The translations under genes were made by a program, and so were the position numbers. 64,000 bases of DNA. Source: Nocardioides panacisoli. Lineage in GTDB: Bacteria > Actinomycetota > Actinomycetes > Propionibacteriales > Nocardioidaceae. Positions 44,712 to 55,432 of this stretch are shown one piece after another (the stretch's first letter is position 1; each line of letters begins with the position of its first letter). The notes beneath the pieces are model-generated. The model did no database searches and had not been told where the DNA came from. It worked only from the letters and a program-made list of their open reading frames with translations. The stretch spans positions 1,302,001 through 1,366,000 of the forward strand of contig NZ_CP080409.1 in the NCBI RefSeq assembly GCF_019448235.1, written 5' to 3'.

Positions 44712-45902
44712 ATGGACTTCGACCTCCCCGAGACCGCCGTCGCCGTGCGCGACGGCGTCGCCGCCGTCGCCGCCAAGTACGACCACGAGTACTGGTCGCG
44801 CTGCGAGGAGGAGCACCGCTTCCCCACCGAGGCGTGGCAGGACCTCGCCGACGGCGGCTGGATCGGCCTGTGCATCCCCGAGGAGTACGGCGGCGGTGGC
44901 GCCGGCATGCTCGAGCTCGCCGTCGCGTGCGAGACGCTCGCCGCCTCCGGCGGCACGGCGGGGATCTTCCTCTACATCCTCACCCCCGGGTTCGGTGCGA
45001 TGACACTGGCCCGTCACGGCACCGAGGAACAGAAGCAGCAGATCCTCCCCGGCGTGGCGACGGGAGAGACGCAGTTCTGCATGGCGCTCACCGAGCCCGA
45101 CGCCGGTTCGAACGCGATCGAGATCACGACCTCCGGACGCGTCGACGGCGACGAGCTGGTCATCAAGGGCCAGAAGGTCTGGATCTCGGGCGTGGAGAAC
45201 GCTCGCTGGATGCTGGTGGTCGCCCGCACCACGCCCGCCGACGAGGCGCAGGACAAGCTGGGGTCGCGGACGGGCGGCTTCACCCTCGCCCTGGTCGACG
45301 TACCGGAGGCGCTCGCCGCCGGCACGCTGGAGTACGCCCCGATCCCCAAGCTCGGCGGCAACGTCGTGACCTCCAGCCAGGTGTACTTCGACGACGTCCG
45401 GGTGCCACTCAGCAACGTCATCGGCGCTGTCGACGAGGGGTTCCCGGTGCTGTGGGACGTGCTCAACCCCGAGCGGATCCTCGCCGCAGCCGGCGGCGTG
45501 GGCGGCGCCGAGGTCGCCCTGCGCCTGGCCGCGGAGTACGCGCGCGAGCGCGAGGTCTTCGGGCGGCCGATCGGCGCCAACCAGGGGGTGCAGTTCCCGC
45601 TCGCCCAGCTCAAGGCCAAGACCGAGCTCGCACGGCTCATGACCTACAAGGCGGCATGGCTCTTCGACCAGGGCCGCCCCTGCGGCAACGAGACCAACGT
45701 CGCCAAGCTCACCGGAGCCCAGGTGGCGTGGGAAGCGGCGGACCGGGCGTTCCAGACCTTCGGCGGGATGGCCTACTCCAAGGAGTACCCGATCGAGCGA
45801 CTCTTCCGTGACGCGCGGATCGGCAAGAACATCCCCGTCGCCGAGGAGCTGATCCTGGCCCACATCGGCACGCAGATGCTCAAGCTCCCCCGCAGCTACT
45901 GA
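44712..45902 (+). CDS. Acyl-CoA dehydrogenase family protein
   Basis: A 396-residue FAD enzyme of the medium-chain acyl-CoA dehydrogenase type. FCMALTEPDAGSNAIEITT and KVWISGVENA are the FAD signatures, PERILAAAGGVGGAEVALRLA is the central helix, and FQTFGGMAYSKEYPIERLFRDARIGKNIPVAEELI the C-terminal dimer/FAD segment. There is no Glu in the YEGT-type C-terminal position (NIPVAEEL instead). The catalytic base may therefore be elsewhere, or the enzyme atypical. GAAGGA lies 9 bases before the ATG. Likely controlled by the adjacent TetR protein. Confidence 0.88.
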   Translation: MDFDLPETAVAVRDGVAAVAAKYDHEYWSRCEEEHRFPTEAWQDLADGGWIGLCIPEEYGGGGAGMLELAVACETLAASGGTAGIFLYILTPGFGAMTLARHGTEEQKQQILPGVATGETQFCMALTEPDAGSNAIEITTSGRVDGDELVIKGQKVWISGVENARWMLVVARTTPADEAQDKLGSRTGGFTLALVDVPEALAAGTLEYAPIPKLGGNVVTSSQVYFDDVRVPLSNVIGAVDEGFPVLWDVLNPERILAAAGGVGGAEVALRLAAEYAREREVFGRPIGANQGVQFPLAQLKAKTELARLMTYKAAWLFDQGRPCGNETNVAKLTGAQVAWEAADRAFQTFGGMAYSKEYPIERLFRDARIGKNIPVAEELILAHIGTQMLKLPRSY

Positions 45903-45917
45903 CACACCGGTCCGTGC

Positions 45918-46472
45918 TCAGAGCAGGTGGGCGAGCAGGATCCGCAGCCCGATGAGCACCAGCACCGTCCCGCCGGCCAGGGTCGCCCACCGACCGAGGT
46001 GCTCGCCGACGCGCGCGCCGAGCAGCACCGCGCCGAGGGAGAGCACGAAGGTCACCACGCCGATGAGGACCACGGCGGGCAGGACCGCGACGTCGAGGAA
46101 GGCGAAGGTCACCCCGACCGCGGCGGCGTCGATCGAGGTCGCGATCGCCAGCGGCAGCAGGACCAGCACGGTGACGTCGCCGAAGGCGTCCTCCGTCTCG
46201 TCACGGATCCCCTCCAGCACCATCTTTCCGCCGATCAGCGCCAGCAGCACGAAGGCCACCCACGGCGTCACCGCCGAGACCGCGTCGGCGAACCAGAACG
46301 ACAGGCCCCACCCGAGCACCGGCATAAGGCCCTGGAAGCCGCCGAACATGGCCGCCGCCAGCAGGGCGACACGTCGGTCCGGACGCTGCAGCTGCAGGCC
46401 GAGCGCCAACGACACCGCCACGGCGTCCATCGCCAGCGCCACCGCGACGGCGAGCAGTTCGGCGTGGCTCAT
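45918..46472 (-). CDS. mntP: Manganese efflux pump MntP
   Basis: A 184-residue, six-helix membrane protein exporting Mn(II). The paired family motifs with key Asp residues are seen as ALAMDAVAVSLALGL (helix 1) and IATSIDAAAVGVTFAF (helix 4), plus GGKMVLEGI. It is downstream of glnE behind a strong terminator. I looked for a yybP-ykoY manganese riboswitch in the 125-base leader and did not find one. Confidence 0.9.
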   Translation of the reverse strand: MSHAELLAVAVALAMDAVAVSLALGLQLQRPDRRVALLAAAMFGGFQGLMPVLGWGLSFWFADAVSAVTPWVAFVLLALIGGKMVLEGIRDETEDAFGDVTVLVLLPLAIATSIDAAAVGVTFAFLDVAVLPAVVLIGVVTFVLSLGAVLLGARVGEHLGRWATLAGGTVLVLIGLRILLAHLL

Positions 46473-46501
46473 GGCACCTGCTCGTCGTGCGGCCCCGGAG
46501 G

Positions 46502-46550
46502 AAAAAAGGAGTCGGGCCGTGACCTCTGGGGGGGTCGGTCACGGCCCGAC
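46502..46550 (-). terminator. Rho-independent terminator after glnE
   Basis: A perfect 14-base stem (46511-46524 pairs with 46537-46550) with a 12-base loop, followed on the minus strand by TCC and six T (46502-46507). It lies 48 bases after the glnE stop, between glnE and mntP. Confidence 0.88.
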
Positions 46551-46597
46551 GACGACATCATGGCACACGAGAGCAACGACGTCGCAACTATGGACCC

Positions 46598-49570
46598 TCA
46601 TCCCCAAAAAAGGTGCTCGACCACTCGCCGGGCCCGCCGTGTCGCCTTCAGGTAGTCGTTGATCATTGCATCAGTTTCGAGGGCGGAGAAGCCCATGATC
46701 TGGGCGACGGCGCGGCGCTCGGTGGAGTCCCGCGGCACGTGGTCGGCCGCCTTCCCCCGGGCGAGGGTGACCGCGTTGCGCAGCCTGCTGGCCATGCGCC
46801 ACGCGGTGAGCAGGGTGCCCGCGTCCTCCTCGGTGAGCAGACCGTGCTCGCGGGCGGCGTCCAGTGCGGCAAGGGTGCGCGGCGTGCGCAGGTCGGCCAC
46901 CGCTGCGCCGTGGCGCAACTGCAGCAGCTGCACGGTCCACTCGATGTCGGCGAGTCCCCCGCGCCCGAGCTTGAGGTGCATCTTCGGATCCACGCCGCGC
47001 GGCATCCGCTCGTTGTCCACCCGCGCCTTGATCCGCCGGATCTCAGTGATGTCCTTCTCGCTCAGACCGCCCTCGGGGTAGCGCAGCGGGTCGATCATCG
47101 CGATGAACCGCTGGCGCAGACCGTCATCACCGACCACTGCGTCCGCCCGCAGGAGCGCCTGGGCCTCCCAGACCTCCGACCACTTCGCGTAGTAGCCCGC
47201 GTAGGAGTCCAGCGTCCGCACCAGCGGCCCCTGTCGCCCCTCGGGACGCAGGTCGGCGTCGACCTCCAGCGGCGGATCACTGCCCGGGGCGCCCAGGGTG
47301 CGCCGCAGCTCGTTCGCCACCGCCTGCGCGAAGGAGGCGGCCTCCTCCGGCTCCGCCCCCTCCTCGGGGTCGTGCACGAACATGACGTCCGCATCGCTGC
47401 CGTAGGACAGCTCGAAGCCGCCGTAACGCCCCATGGCGATGATCGCGAAGCGGGTGGGCGCACGATCGATGCCCTTCTCCCGTCGCACCGCCTCCTCGAC
47501 CACCGTCAGCGTCGCCTCGAGCGTGGCATCGGTGAGCGAGGAGAGACCGCGCTCGACCTCGGCGACCTCGGTCAGCCCCAGCACGTCGCCGGCGGCGATG
47601 CGCAGCAGCTCGCGGCGGCGTACGGCGCGGACGGCACGGACCGCCTCACCGGGGTCGTCCTGGCGGCGTCCGGTGGCGAGCATCTCCCCCACCACGTCCT
47701 CGCCGCGCTGCGGCTGCAGGTCACCACCGAGGAGGCGTACGCCGGCCGGTTCCCGCTCGAGCAGGTCGGTGCAGTAGCGCGAGGTCGCCAACAGGGTGGC
47801 GAGACGCTCGGCGACCTGCCCCTCGTCCCGCAGTGTCTTGAGGTACCACGGGGTCCGGCCGAGGGTCTCGCTGATCCGGCGGAACCCGAAGAGCCCGGCG
47901 TCGGGATTGGCCCCCTCGGCGAACCACTGGAGCATCGCCGGCAGGAGGGCGCGCTGGATGGTCGCAGTGCGGGAGACGCCCGCGGTCAACGCGTCGAGGT
48001 TGCGCAGGGCGGCCGTGGGGTCGCCGTACCCGAGGGCCTTGAGGCGGTCGGCCGCGGCGTCGGAGGAGAGCCGTACCTCGTCACCGGCGATGCGCGCGAC
48101 GGCATTGAGCAGCGGCCGGTAGAAGATCTTCTGGTGCAGTCGGGTGACTTCGCGCCGGTGGTGCTCCCACGCCCGCTCGACCTCCTCGGCCGGTTGGGCC
48201 GCAAACCCCAGGCTGCGCCCGAGCAGTCGCAGGACCCGCGGGTCCTCGGGCACCAGGTGGGTGCGCCGCATGCGGTGCAGCTGGATGCGGTGCTCCAGGC
48301 GCCGCAGGAAGGCGTAGGCCTCGTGGAGCGCCTCCCCGTCCTTGCGGCCGATGTAGCCGTGCTGGGTGAGTTCGTGCAGCGCACTGAGCGTGGTGGGTTG
48401 CCGGATCCGCTCGTCGGCGCGTCCGTGCACCAACTGCAGCAACTGGACCGCGAACTCCACGTCGCGCAGCCCACCCTCACCGAGCTTGAGCTCACGCGCG
48501 ACCGACCGGGCCGGGATGTGGTCGACGACCCGCCGCCGCATGGCGCGGGCGGCGTCGACGAAGCCGTCGCGCTCGGCCACCGACCACACCAGCGGATCGA
48601 CCATGGCGACGAACCGCGTGCCGAGGTCGCGATCGCCGGCCACGGGCCTGGCCTTGAGCATCGCCTGGAACTCCCACGGCTCGGCCCAGCGCTCGTAGTA
48701 GCGCTCGTGGCTGGCGAGCGTCCGGCTCAGCGGACCCGCCTTGCCCTCGGGACGCAGCGCGGCGTCGACCTCCCAGATGCTGCCCTCGCGCGTCGGGGTG
48801 GAGCAGGTCCGGATCAGGTGGGAGGCGAGCTTCGCCGCGATGCGAGCGGCATCCTGTTCATCGGTCTCGCCGACCGGCTCGTGGACGAACACGACGTCGA
48901 CGTCGGAGAGGTAGTTGAGCTCGTGCCCACCGCACTTGCCCATGCCGATCACGGCGAGGCTGACCGTCCGGGCGTCCTCGCCCACGTGCTGCCGCGCGAG
49001 GGCCAGCGCCGCCTCCAGGGTGCCCGCCGCGAGGTCGGCGAGCTCGGCGGCCACGTCGTCGACGCGTACGTCGTGGGCCAGGTCCCGCGCCGCCAGCAGC
49101 ATCAGCTGGCGCCGGTAGTCCACGCGGAGGGCGTCGACCGCCTCCGCGTCGGGCACCGTCGCCACCGGTGCCTCGTCGCCCGGGTCCGCCCCGACCGCGT
49201 CAAGCAACGATGCCCGCATCGCGAACGCCGGCACGCGGGTCGTGGCCAGCGTCGGATCGGTGAGGTCTCGCCAGTGCTGCGGGTGCGTGACCAGGTGGTC
49301 CGAGAGCGCGGTGCTGGCACCCAGCACCGCGAGCAGCCGGGTCGCGGCGTCCGGGTCCTCGGCCAGGTGACCGAGGAAGTCGGCGCGGTCCTCGACCGCG
49401 TCGGCGAGCCGGACCAGGCCGGCCAGTGCGAGGTCGGGGTCGGCCGTCCGGTCGAAGTGACCCAGCAGCGGCTCCCCGTCGGCGCCCAACCGCGCGAGCG
49501 CGTCCGTGGCGGCGTCGACGTCGGTGAAGCCGACTCGCAGGACCTCGCTGCGTCGGGTCAGCCGCGTCAT
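46598..49570 (-). CDS. glnE: Bifunctional glutamine synthetase adenylyltransferase/deadenylase
   Basis: A 990-residue enzyme that adenylylates GlnA1 on Tyr to inactivate it and removes AMP again. Two nucleotidyltransferase domains are visible, each with G-S/L-D-x-D-x-D-type active sites: GKCGGHELNYLSDVDVVFVH in the N-terminal half (deadenylase) and GRYGGFELSYGSDADVMFVH in the C-terminal half (adenylylase). Each is followed by a helical regulatory domain (RELKLGEGGLRDVEFAVQLLQL and HLKLGRGGLADIEWTVQLLQL). Length is normal. It lies 4 bases after glnA2 on the same strand, a likely glnA2-glnE operon. Confidence 0.96.
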   Translation of the reverse strand: MTRLTRRSEVLRVGFTDVDAATDALARLGADGEPLLGHFDRTADPDLALAGLVRLADAVEDRADFLGHLAEDPDAATRLLAVLGASTALSDHLVTHPQHWRDLTDPTLATTRVPAFAMRASLLDAVGADPGDEAPVATVPDAEAVDALRVDYRRQLMLLAARDLAHDVRVDDVAAELADLAAGTLEAALALARQHVGEDARTVSLAVIGMGKCGGHELNYLSDVDVVFVHEPVGETDEQDAARIAAKLASHLIRTCSTPTREGSIWEVDAALRPEGKAGPLSRTLASHERYYERWAEPWEFQAMLKARPVAGDRDLGTRFVAMVDPLVWSVAERDGFVDAARAMRRRVVDHIPARSVARELKLGEGGLRDVEFAVQLLQLVHGRADERIRQPTTLSALHELTQHGYIGRKDGEALHEAYAFLRRLEHRIQLHRMRRTHLVPEDPRVLRLLGRSLGFAAQPAEEVERAWEHHRREVTRLHQKIFYRPLLNAVARIAGDEVRLSSDAAADRLKALGYGDPTAALRNLDALTAGVSRTATIQRALLPAMLQWFAEGANPDAGLFGFRRISETLGRTPWYLKTLRDEGQVAERLATLLATSRYCTDLLEREPAGVRLLGGDLQPQRGEDVVGEMLATGRRQDDPGEAVRAVRAVRRRELLRIAAGDVLGLTEVAEVERGLSSLTDATLEATLTVVEEAVRREKGIDRAPTRFAIIAMGRYGGFELSYGSDADVMFVHDPEEGAEPEEAASFAQAVANELRRTLGAPGSDPPLEVDADLRPEGRQGPLVRTLDSYAGYYAKWSEVWEAQALLRADAVVGDDGLRQRFIAMIDPLRYPEGGLSEKDITEIRRIKARVDNERMPRGVDPKMHLKLGRGGLADIEWTVQLLQLRHGAAVADLRTPRTLAALDAAREHGLLTEEDAGTLLTAWRMASRLRNAVTLARGKAADHVPRDSTERRAVAQIMGFSALETDAMINDYLKATRRARRVVEHLFWG

Positions 49571-49574
49571 GGGC

Positions 49575-50912
49575 TCAGATCACCGGCAGCATCTGGTCCC
49601 GCTCGTAGCTGGAGACCTGTCCGCGATAGTCGTCCCACTCCTTGCGCTTGTTACGCAGGAAGTAGTCGAAGACCTGTTCGCCGAGGGTGTCGGCCAGCAG
49701 TTCGGAGGACTCGGCGACGTGGATGGCCTCGTTGAGGCTCTTGGGCAGCGGCTCGATGCCGAGGGCCTCGAGCTCGCGGTCGCTGAGCGACCACACGTCG
49801 TCCTCGGCCTCGCGCGGGAGGTCGTAGTCCTCCTCGATGCCCTTCAGGCCCGCCCCGAGCATGACCGCGAAGGCGAGGTAGGGGTTGCAGGCGGCGTCGA
49901 CGGTGCGCAGCTCGATGCGCGTGGACGGCCCCTTGTTGGGCTTGTACATCGGCACGCGCACCATGGCGGAGCGGTTGTTGTGCCCCCAGCACACGTGGGA
50001 GGGGGCCTCGCCGCCGAACATGGTGCGCTTGTAGGAGTTCACCCACTGGTTGGTGACCACGGTGATCTCCTTGGCGTGGGTCAGGATGCCGGCGATGAAC
50101 TGCCGGCCGACCTTGGAGAGCTGGTACTCCGCGCCCGCCTCGTGGAAGGCGTTCTGGTCGCCCTCGAACAGCGAGACGTGGGTGTGCATGCCCGACCCGG
50201 GGTGCTTGGTGAAGGGCTTGGGCATGAACGTCGCCCAGATGCCCTGGCTCAGGGCGACCTCGCGGATCACGCTGCGGAAGGTCATGATGTTGTCCGCGGT
50301 CGAGAGCGCGTCGGCGTAGCGCAGGTCGATCTCCTGCTGTCCCGGCCCGGCCTCGTGGTGGCTGAACTCGACCGAGATGCCCATGGCCTCCAGCACCGAG
50401 ATCGCCTCGCGGCGGAAGTCGGTGCCGTGGGAGTGGGCGGTGTGGTCGAAGTACCCGCTGCGGTCGACGGGGACCGGGACGCGGCCGCGCTGCGGCGCGT
50501 CGTCGAGGAGGTAGAACTCGATCTCGGGGTGGGTGTAGAAGGTGAAGCCCTTGTCGCCGGCCTTCTCCAGGGTGCGCTTGAGCACGTTGCGCGGGTCGGC
50601 GTAGGAGGGCGACCCGTCCGGCATCACGATGTCGCAGAACATCCGCGCGGTCGCCGGGCCCTCACTGGCCCACGGCAGGATCTGGAACGTCGAGGGGTCG
50701 GGCAGGGCGAGCATGTCGGACTCGTAGATGCGGGCGAAGCCCTCGATCGCGGAGCCGTCGAAGCCGATCCCCTCGGCGAAGGCGCCCTCCAACTCGGCGG
50801 GCGCGACCGCGACCGACTTCAGCGAACCGAGCACGTCGGTGAACCACAGCCGGACGAATCGGACGTCTCGTTCCTCGAGCGCCCGCAGCACGAAGTCCTC
50901 TTGCTTGCTCAT
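49575..50912 (-). CDS. glnA2: GlnA2-type glutamine synthetase-like ligase
   Basis: A 445-residue glutamine synthetase fold: GIGFDGSAIEGFARIYESDM, THPEIEFYLL, HPGSGMHTHVSLF and MFGGEAPSHVCWGHNNRSAMVRVP. The Tyr that GlnE adenylylates in GlnA1 is replaced by Trp374 (DDVWSLSD), so it should escape GlnE. In Streptomyces coelicolor the GlnA2 orthologue glutamylates polyamines rather than ammonia; that function is possible here but not shown by sequence alone. No GlnR box is seen upstream. Heads the glnA2-glnE unit. Confidence 0.9.
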   Translation of the reverse strand: MSKQEDFVLRALEERDVRFVRLWFTDVLGSLKSVAVAPAELEGAFAEGIGFDGSAIEGFARIYESDMLALPDPSTFQILPWASEGPATARMFCDIVMPDGSPSYADPRNVLKRTLEKAGDKGFTFYTHPEIEFYLLDDAPQRGRVPVPVDRSGYFDHTAHSHGTDFRREAISVLEAMGISVEFSHHEAGPGQQEIDLRYADALSTADNIMTFRSVIREVALSQGIWATFMPKPFTKHPGSGMHTHVSLFEGDQNAFHEAGAEYQLSKVGRQFIAGILTHAKEITVVTNQWVNSYKRTMFGGEAPSHVCWGHNNRSAMVRVPMYKPNKGPSTRIELRTVDAACNPYLAFAVMLGAGLKGIEEDYDLPREAEDDVWSLSDRELEALGIEPLPKSLNEAIHVAESSELLADTLGEQVFDYFLRNKRKEWDDYRGQVSSYERDQMLPVI

Positions 50913-50924
50913 GCCAGCAGCCTA

Positions 50925-50955
50925 GGGCCTCGGACGCCGCGGGCATCCGAGGCCC
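50925..50955 (-). terminator. GC-rich hairpin between the MerR gene and glnA2
   Basis: A perfect 10-base stem (50925-50934 pairs with 50946-50955) with an 11-base loop, in the 57-base gap. There is no T-run. It could attenuate read-through from the MerR gene into glnA2. Confidence 0.45.
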
Positions 50956-50969
50956 AGCCGCCAGACGCC

Positions 50970-51767
50970 TCAGGCCACCGGCTGCTGCAGCTCGGTGACC
51001 CAGCCGTCGGGGTCGCCCTCGGGCATGTCGAGGTAGACCTCACGGCACGGGCCGGCGAACTCGTGCTCGGACTCGGCCACGTGGCGGCTCAGCTCCTGCC
51101 ACGCGGCACCGATGCCGGCCATGGAACCGCGGTAGGTCGCGGTGACCGCACGCGGGATCGCCGGGAGGTCGGTGACCTCGGCGTCGGCGAGTGCTCCCTC
51201 GGTCAGCGGAGCGGCCGCGGCGAACCGCATGCCGTCGCCGTCCGGGGCATACCAGGCGACCGAGGGCCCCGTGGGCGTCAGCCCGGCCGCCCCGAGGTCG
51301 GCGTAGAGCTGCTCGAACATCGGGCCGATCCGCTGGCCGATCTCGGCCACGTCCTCGACCCGACCGGTCCGTTGGACCAGCCGCAGCGCGGGTAGCGGCT
51401 TCTCGACGTACTCCAGTGTGGACATGGTGCCTCCTTCGATCATCCGGAGACGTCGCTCGACCTCGCCGAGGCGCCGGCGGTCCTGCCGCAGCTGGTCCCG
51501 CAGCTCGTCGCGTCGCCGCGCCAGGAGCGCGAGCAGCTGCTCGGGCTCCTCGCCGCGGTCCAGCAACGCACCGACCTGCTCGAGGCTGAAGCCCAGCTCC
51601 TTGAACGCGACCAACGCGTCGGCCCGCGCCAGCAGTGCGGGGTCGTAGGAGCGGTGCCCCGAGAACGGGTCGACCCGCGACGGCGACAACAGGCCGAGGG
51701 AGTCGTAGTGGCGCAGCATGCGCACCGACACCCCGGCAAAGCGTGCGAACTCTCCGATACTCAACAT
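50970..51767 (-). CDS. MerR-family regulator with GyrI-like effector domain
   Basis: A 265-residue regulator. The MerR HTH opens at the ATG 51767 (MLSIGEFARFAGVSVRMLRHYDSLGLL), then a dimerisation helix (about 75-115, RRDELRDQLRQDRRRLGEVERRL). A GyrI/AraC-effector-like ligand domain (about 125-265: VEKPLPALRLVQRTGRVEDVAEIGQRIGPMFEQLY) follows, as in BmrR-type multidrug sensors. The ligand and targets are unknown; no efflux gene is adjacent. Confidence 0.88.
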   Translation of the reverse strand: MLSIGEFARFAGVSVRMLRHYDSLGLLSPSRVDPFSGHRSYDPALLARADALVAFKELGFSLEQVGALLDRGEEPEQLLALLARRRDELRDQLRQDRRRLGEVERRLRMIEGGTMSTLEYVEKPLPALRLVQRTGRVEDVAEIGQRIGPMFEQLYADLGAAGLTPTGPSVAWYAPDGDGMRFAAAAPLTEGALADAEVTDLPAIPRAVTATYRGSMAGIGAAWQELSRHVAESEHEFAGPCREVYLDMPEGDPDGWVTELQQPVA

Positions 51768-51843
51768 GACGAGGACCACTCCAGGACCTGACACCGTGTG
51801 AGGTGCAAGCACGGCCCGTCGCGGGGTGTCGTGCCCTGCGGCG

Positions 51844-52578
51844 TCACGGCATCACCAGCACGAGCGTGGCGAGCGCGACCAGCCACGACACGAAGCTGCC
51901 CAGCAGGAAGTACTCGGTGACGTCGGTGATCGAGGGGCCGCCGTCGGAGCGACGGAAGGACTGGATCTCCGGCCACCGGATCAGGCCCTTGGCCGCGATG
52001 ACCAGGCTCGCGGCGGTGACCTGCCCGGCCAGGCCGAGTCCGAGGATGACCACGCGCTCCATCGGGCCGAGCAGGCGGCCGCCCTTGAGTGCCGTGCCGA
52101 CGCCGGCGGCGTCGACGGGGTTGGTGGTGTCGGTCAAGGACAGGACCAGACGCACCACCAGGTTGCCCGTCGAGCACTGCACCAGCAGACCGCCGGTCAC
52201 GGCCAGCAGCTGGCCCACCTCCACGCCCGCGAGCGCCTGCCACGGCGCCGCGGCGAGCCACTCCCCGAGCGGTCCGCCGCCCTCACCTGCCCACGGCGCA
52301 CAGGCCACGGCCGCCGTCACCGCGCCGCCGAGCAGGGTCAGCGGCAGCCACGGCCGGTCGCGGTCGAGGCCGTGGCGCACGGCCGTCGCCCAGCCGAGCA
52401 CCACCACGAGGACGAGCGCTGCGGCGAGCAGGTCCCACGGGCCCACGAGTCCCGCGAGGAGGACGGTCACCACGACGGCTGCGGCTCCCGCGATCTCGGG
52501 CAGCCACGGGCGTGGACGCAGGGAGTGGCCGAGGTCGGTGACGGCGACGCCGATCAGCAGCAGGCCGAGCCAGCTCAT
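51844..52578 (-). CDS. Multi-pass membrane protein, partner of SatD
   Basis: A 244-residue protein with about seven membrane helices. The C-terminal part (GGRLLGPMERVVILGLGLAGQVTAASLVIAAKGLIRWPEI, then TEYFLLGSFVSW) matches the DUF3307-associated membrane proteins that accompany SatD genes. Function unknown. The SatD gene overlaps its start by 4 bases (ATGA), so the two are coupled. Confidence 0.78.
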   Translation of the reverse strand: MSWLGLLLIGVAVTDLGHSLRPRPWLPEIAGAAAVVVTVLLAGLVGPWDLLAAALVLVVVLGWATAVRHGLDRDRPWLPLTLLGGAVTAAVACAPWAGEGGGPLGEWLAAAPWQALAGVEVGQLLAVTGGLLVQCSTGNLVVRLVLSLTDTTNPVDAAGVGTALKGGRLLGPMERVVILGLGLAGQVTAASLVIAAKGLIRWPEIQSFRRSDGGPSITDVTEYFLLGSFVSWLVALATLVLVMP

Positions 52579-53243
52579 GCCTCCCCCTCGGGGTCGTCCA
52601 GCCCGGCCAACAGCTCATCGACCCGCACCACCGCGGCCAGGCCGTCACGCCGGATGCGCTGCGAGACCGCCGAGGCACTCACCCCCAGCTGCTCGGCGAG
52701 GTGTCGTTGGCTCATGCCCGCGAGCATGCCGCCCACCACCGACACGGACTCCGGTCCCAGCCCGGCCACGAGCTGGTCGCGAGCGACCAGCGCGGCGTTG
52801 ACGGCAGCGGGATCGGGACCGCGGCACCCGTCGGCGCGGTGGTACGCCGTCCGCAGTGCCCGCGAGGCCGGCCGCTCCTCGGCGTCGTGGACGGTCTCGA
52901 TGGCCGTCCGCGCGGACCACCAGCCGGGGCCGTCCTCGACCCGGGGCTCCTCGCTGAGCACCTCGACGGGTCCCCAGCCGACGCCGTGGCGGACGGCGAC
53001 GTCCGCGGACTCCTGCAGCCGCAGACGGAGGCGGAAGGCCGCGCGGAGCGCGCTCCCGACGTCGGCGAAGGCACCTTGGTACTCATCACCGACGGTGATG
53101 CGGAGCGGGGCGACCGGGTCCGTCTCGTCATTGACCTCCGCGAGCGCGGCGGCCAGTGCCTCGTGCAGTGCGGGACGGTCCTCGGCCCCGCGGGATCCCA
53201 GGACGTCGCCGATGACGGTGGCGACAACGGTGGTTGCGGTCAT
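52575..53243 (-). CDS. SatD-family protein with C-terminal helix-turn-helix
   Basis: A 222-residue protein. The N-terminal SatD domain shows VVATVIGDVLGSRGAEDRPALHEALAAAL, TVGDEYQGAFADVGSAL and RHGVGWGPVEVL, a fold reminiscent of nucleotidyl-cyclase-like domains. The C-terminus has a sigma-4-like HTH (QRHLAEQLGVSASAVSQRIRRDG). SatD was named from an acid-tolerance locus of Streptococcus; its biochemistry is unknown. I start at ATG 53243 (AAGG 8 bases upstream). Palindromes cover its promoter region, so autoregulation is plausible. Confidence 0.82.
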   Translation of the reverse strand: MTATTVVATVIGDVLGSRGAEDRPALHEALAAALAEVNDETDPVAPLRITVGDEYQGAFADVGSALRAAFRLRLRLQESADVAVRHGVGWGPVEVLSEEPRVEDGPGWWSARTAIETVHDAEERPASRALRTAYHRADGCRGPDPAAVNAALVARDQLVAGLGPESVSVVGGMLAGMSQRHLAEQLGVSASAVSQRIRRDGLAAVVRVDELLAGLDDPEGEA

Positions 53244-53250
53244 GGGCCTC

Positions 53251-53285
53251 ACCTTCATTCCTCGCCAATGAAGGTATCACCTTCA
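53251..53285. promoter_or_regulatory. Candidate SatD-locus operator: three alternating AAGGT/ACCTT half-sites
   Basis: ACCTTCATT (53251-53259), 7 bases, AATGAAGGT (53267-53275) form a 9-base inverted repeat. The same middle arm also forms TGAAGGT-ATC-ACCTTCA (53269-53285). The array lies directly upstream of the SatD gene, overlapping its leader, the expected place for an autoregulatory site. Confidence 0.6.
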
Positions 53286-53310
53286 CTTGACCAGAAGGAA
53301 GTCCATCGCT

Positions 53311-55371
<2,061 letters not shown>

Positions 55372-55388
55372 GCGGTGAGTCTAGGAGT

Positions 55389-55432
55389 CCTCACGCCTCC
55401 CGCGTCGAGTGTGCGCGCTCGGTGGCGTGAGG
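55389..55432. repeat. Inverted repeat in the nadE-panB divergent gap
   Basis: CCTCACGCC (55389-55397) and GGCGTGAGG (55424-55432) are perfect 9-base arms 26 bases apart, just upstream of nadE. A regulatory site or a leader hairpin for nadE is possible. Confidence 0.35.

Noticed and set aside
46473..46597. yybP-ykoY manganese riboswitch before mntP
   Set aside because: I could not find the conserved junction sequences; the leader is dominated by the glnE terminator.
46613..49735. Open frame of about 1,040 codons opposite glnE
   Set aside because: Low-complexity shadow of glnE; no domain signal and no ribosome-binding site.
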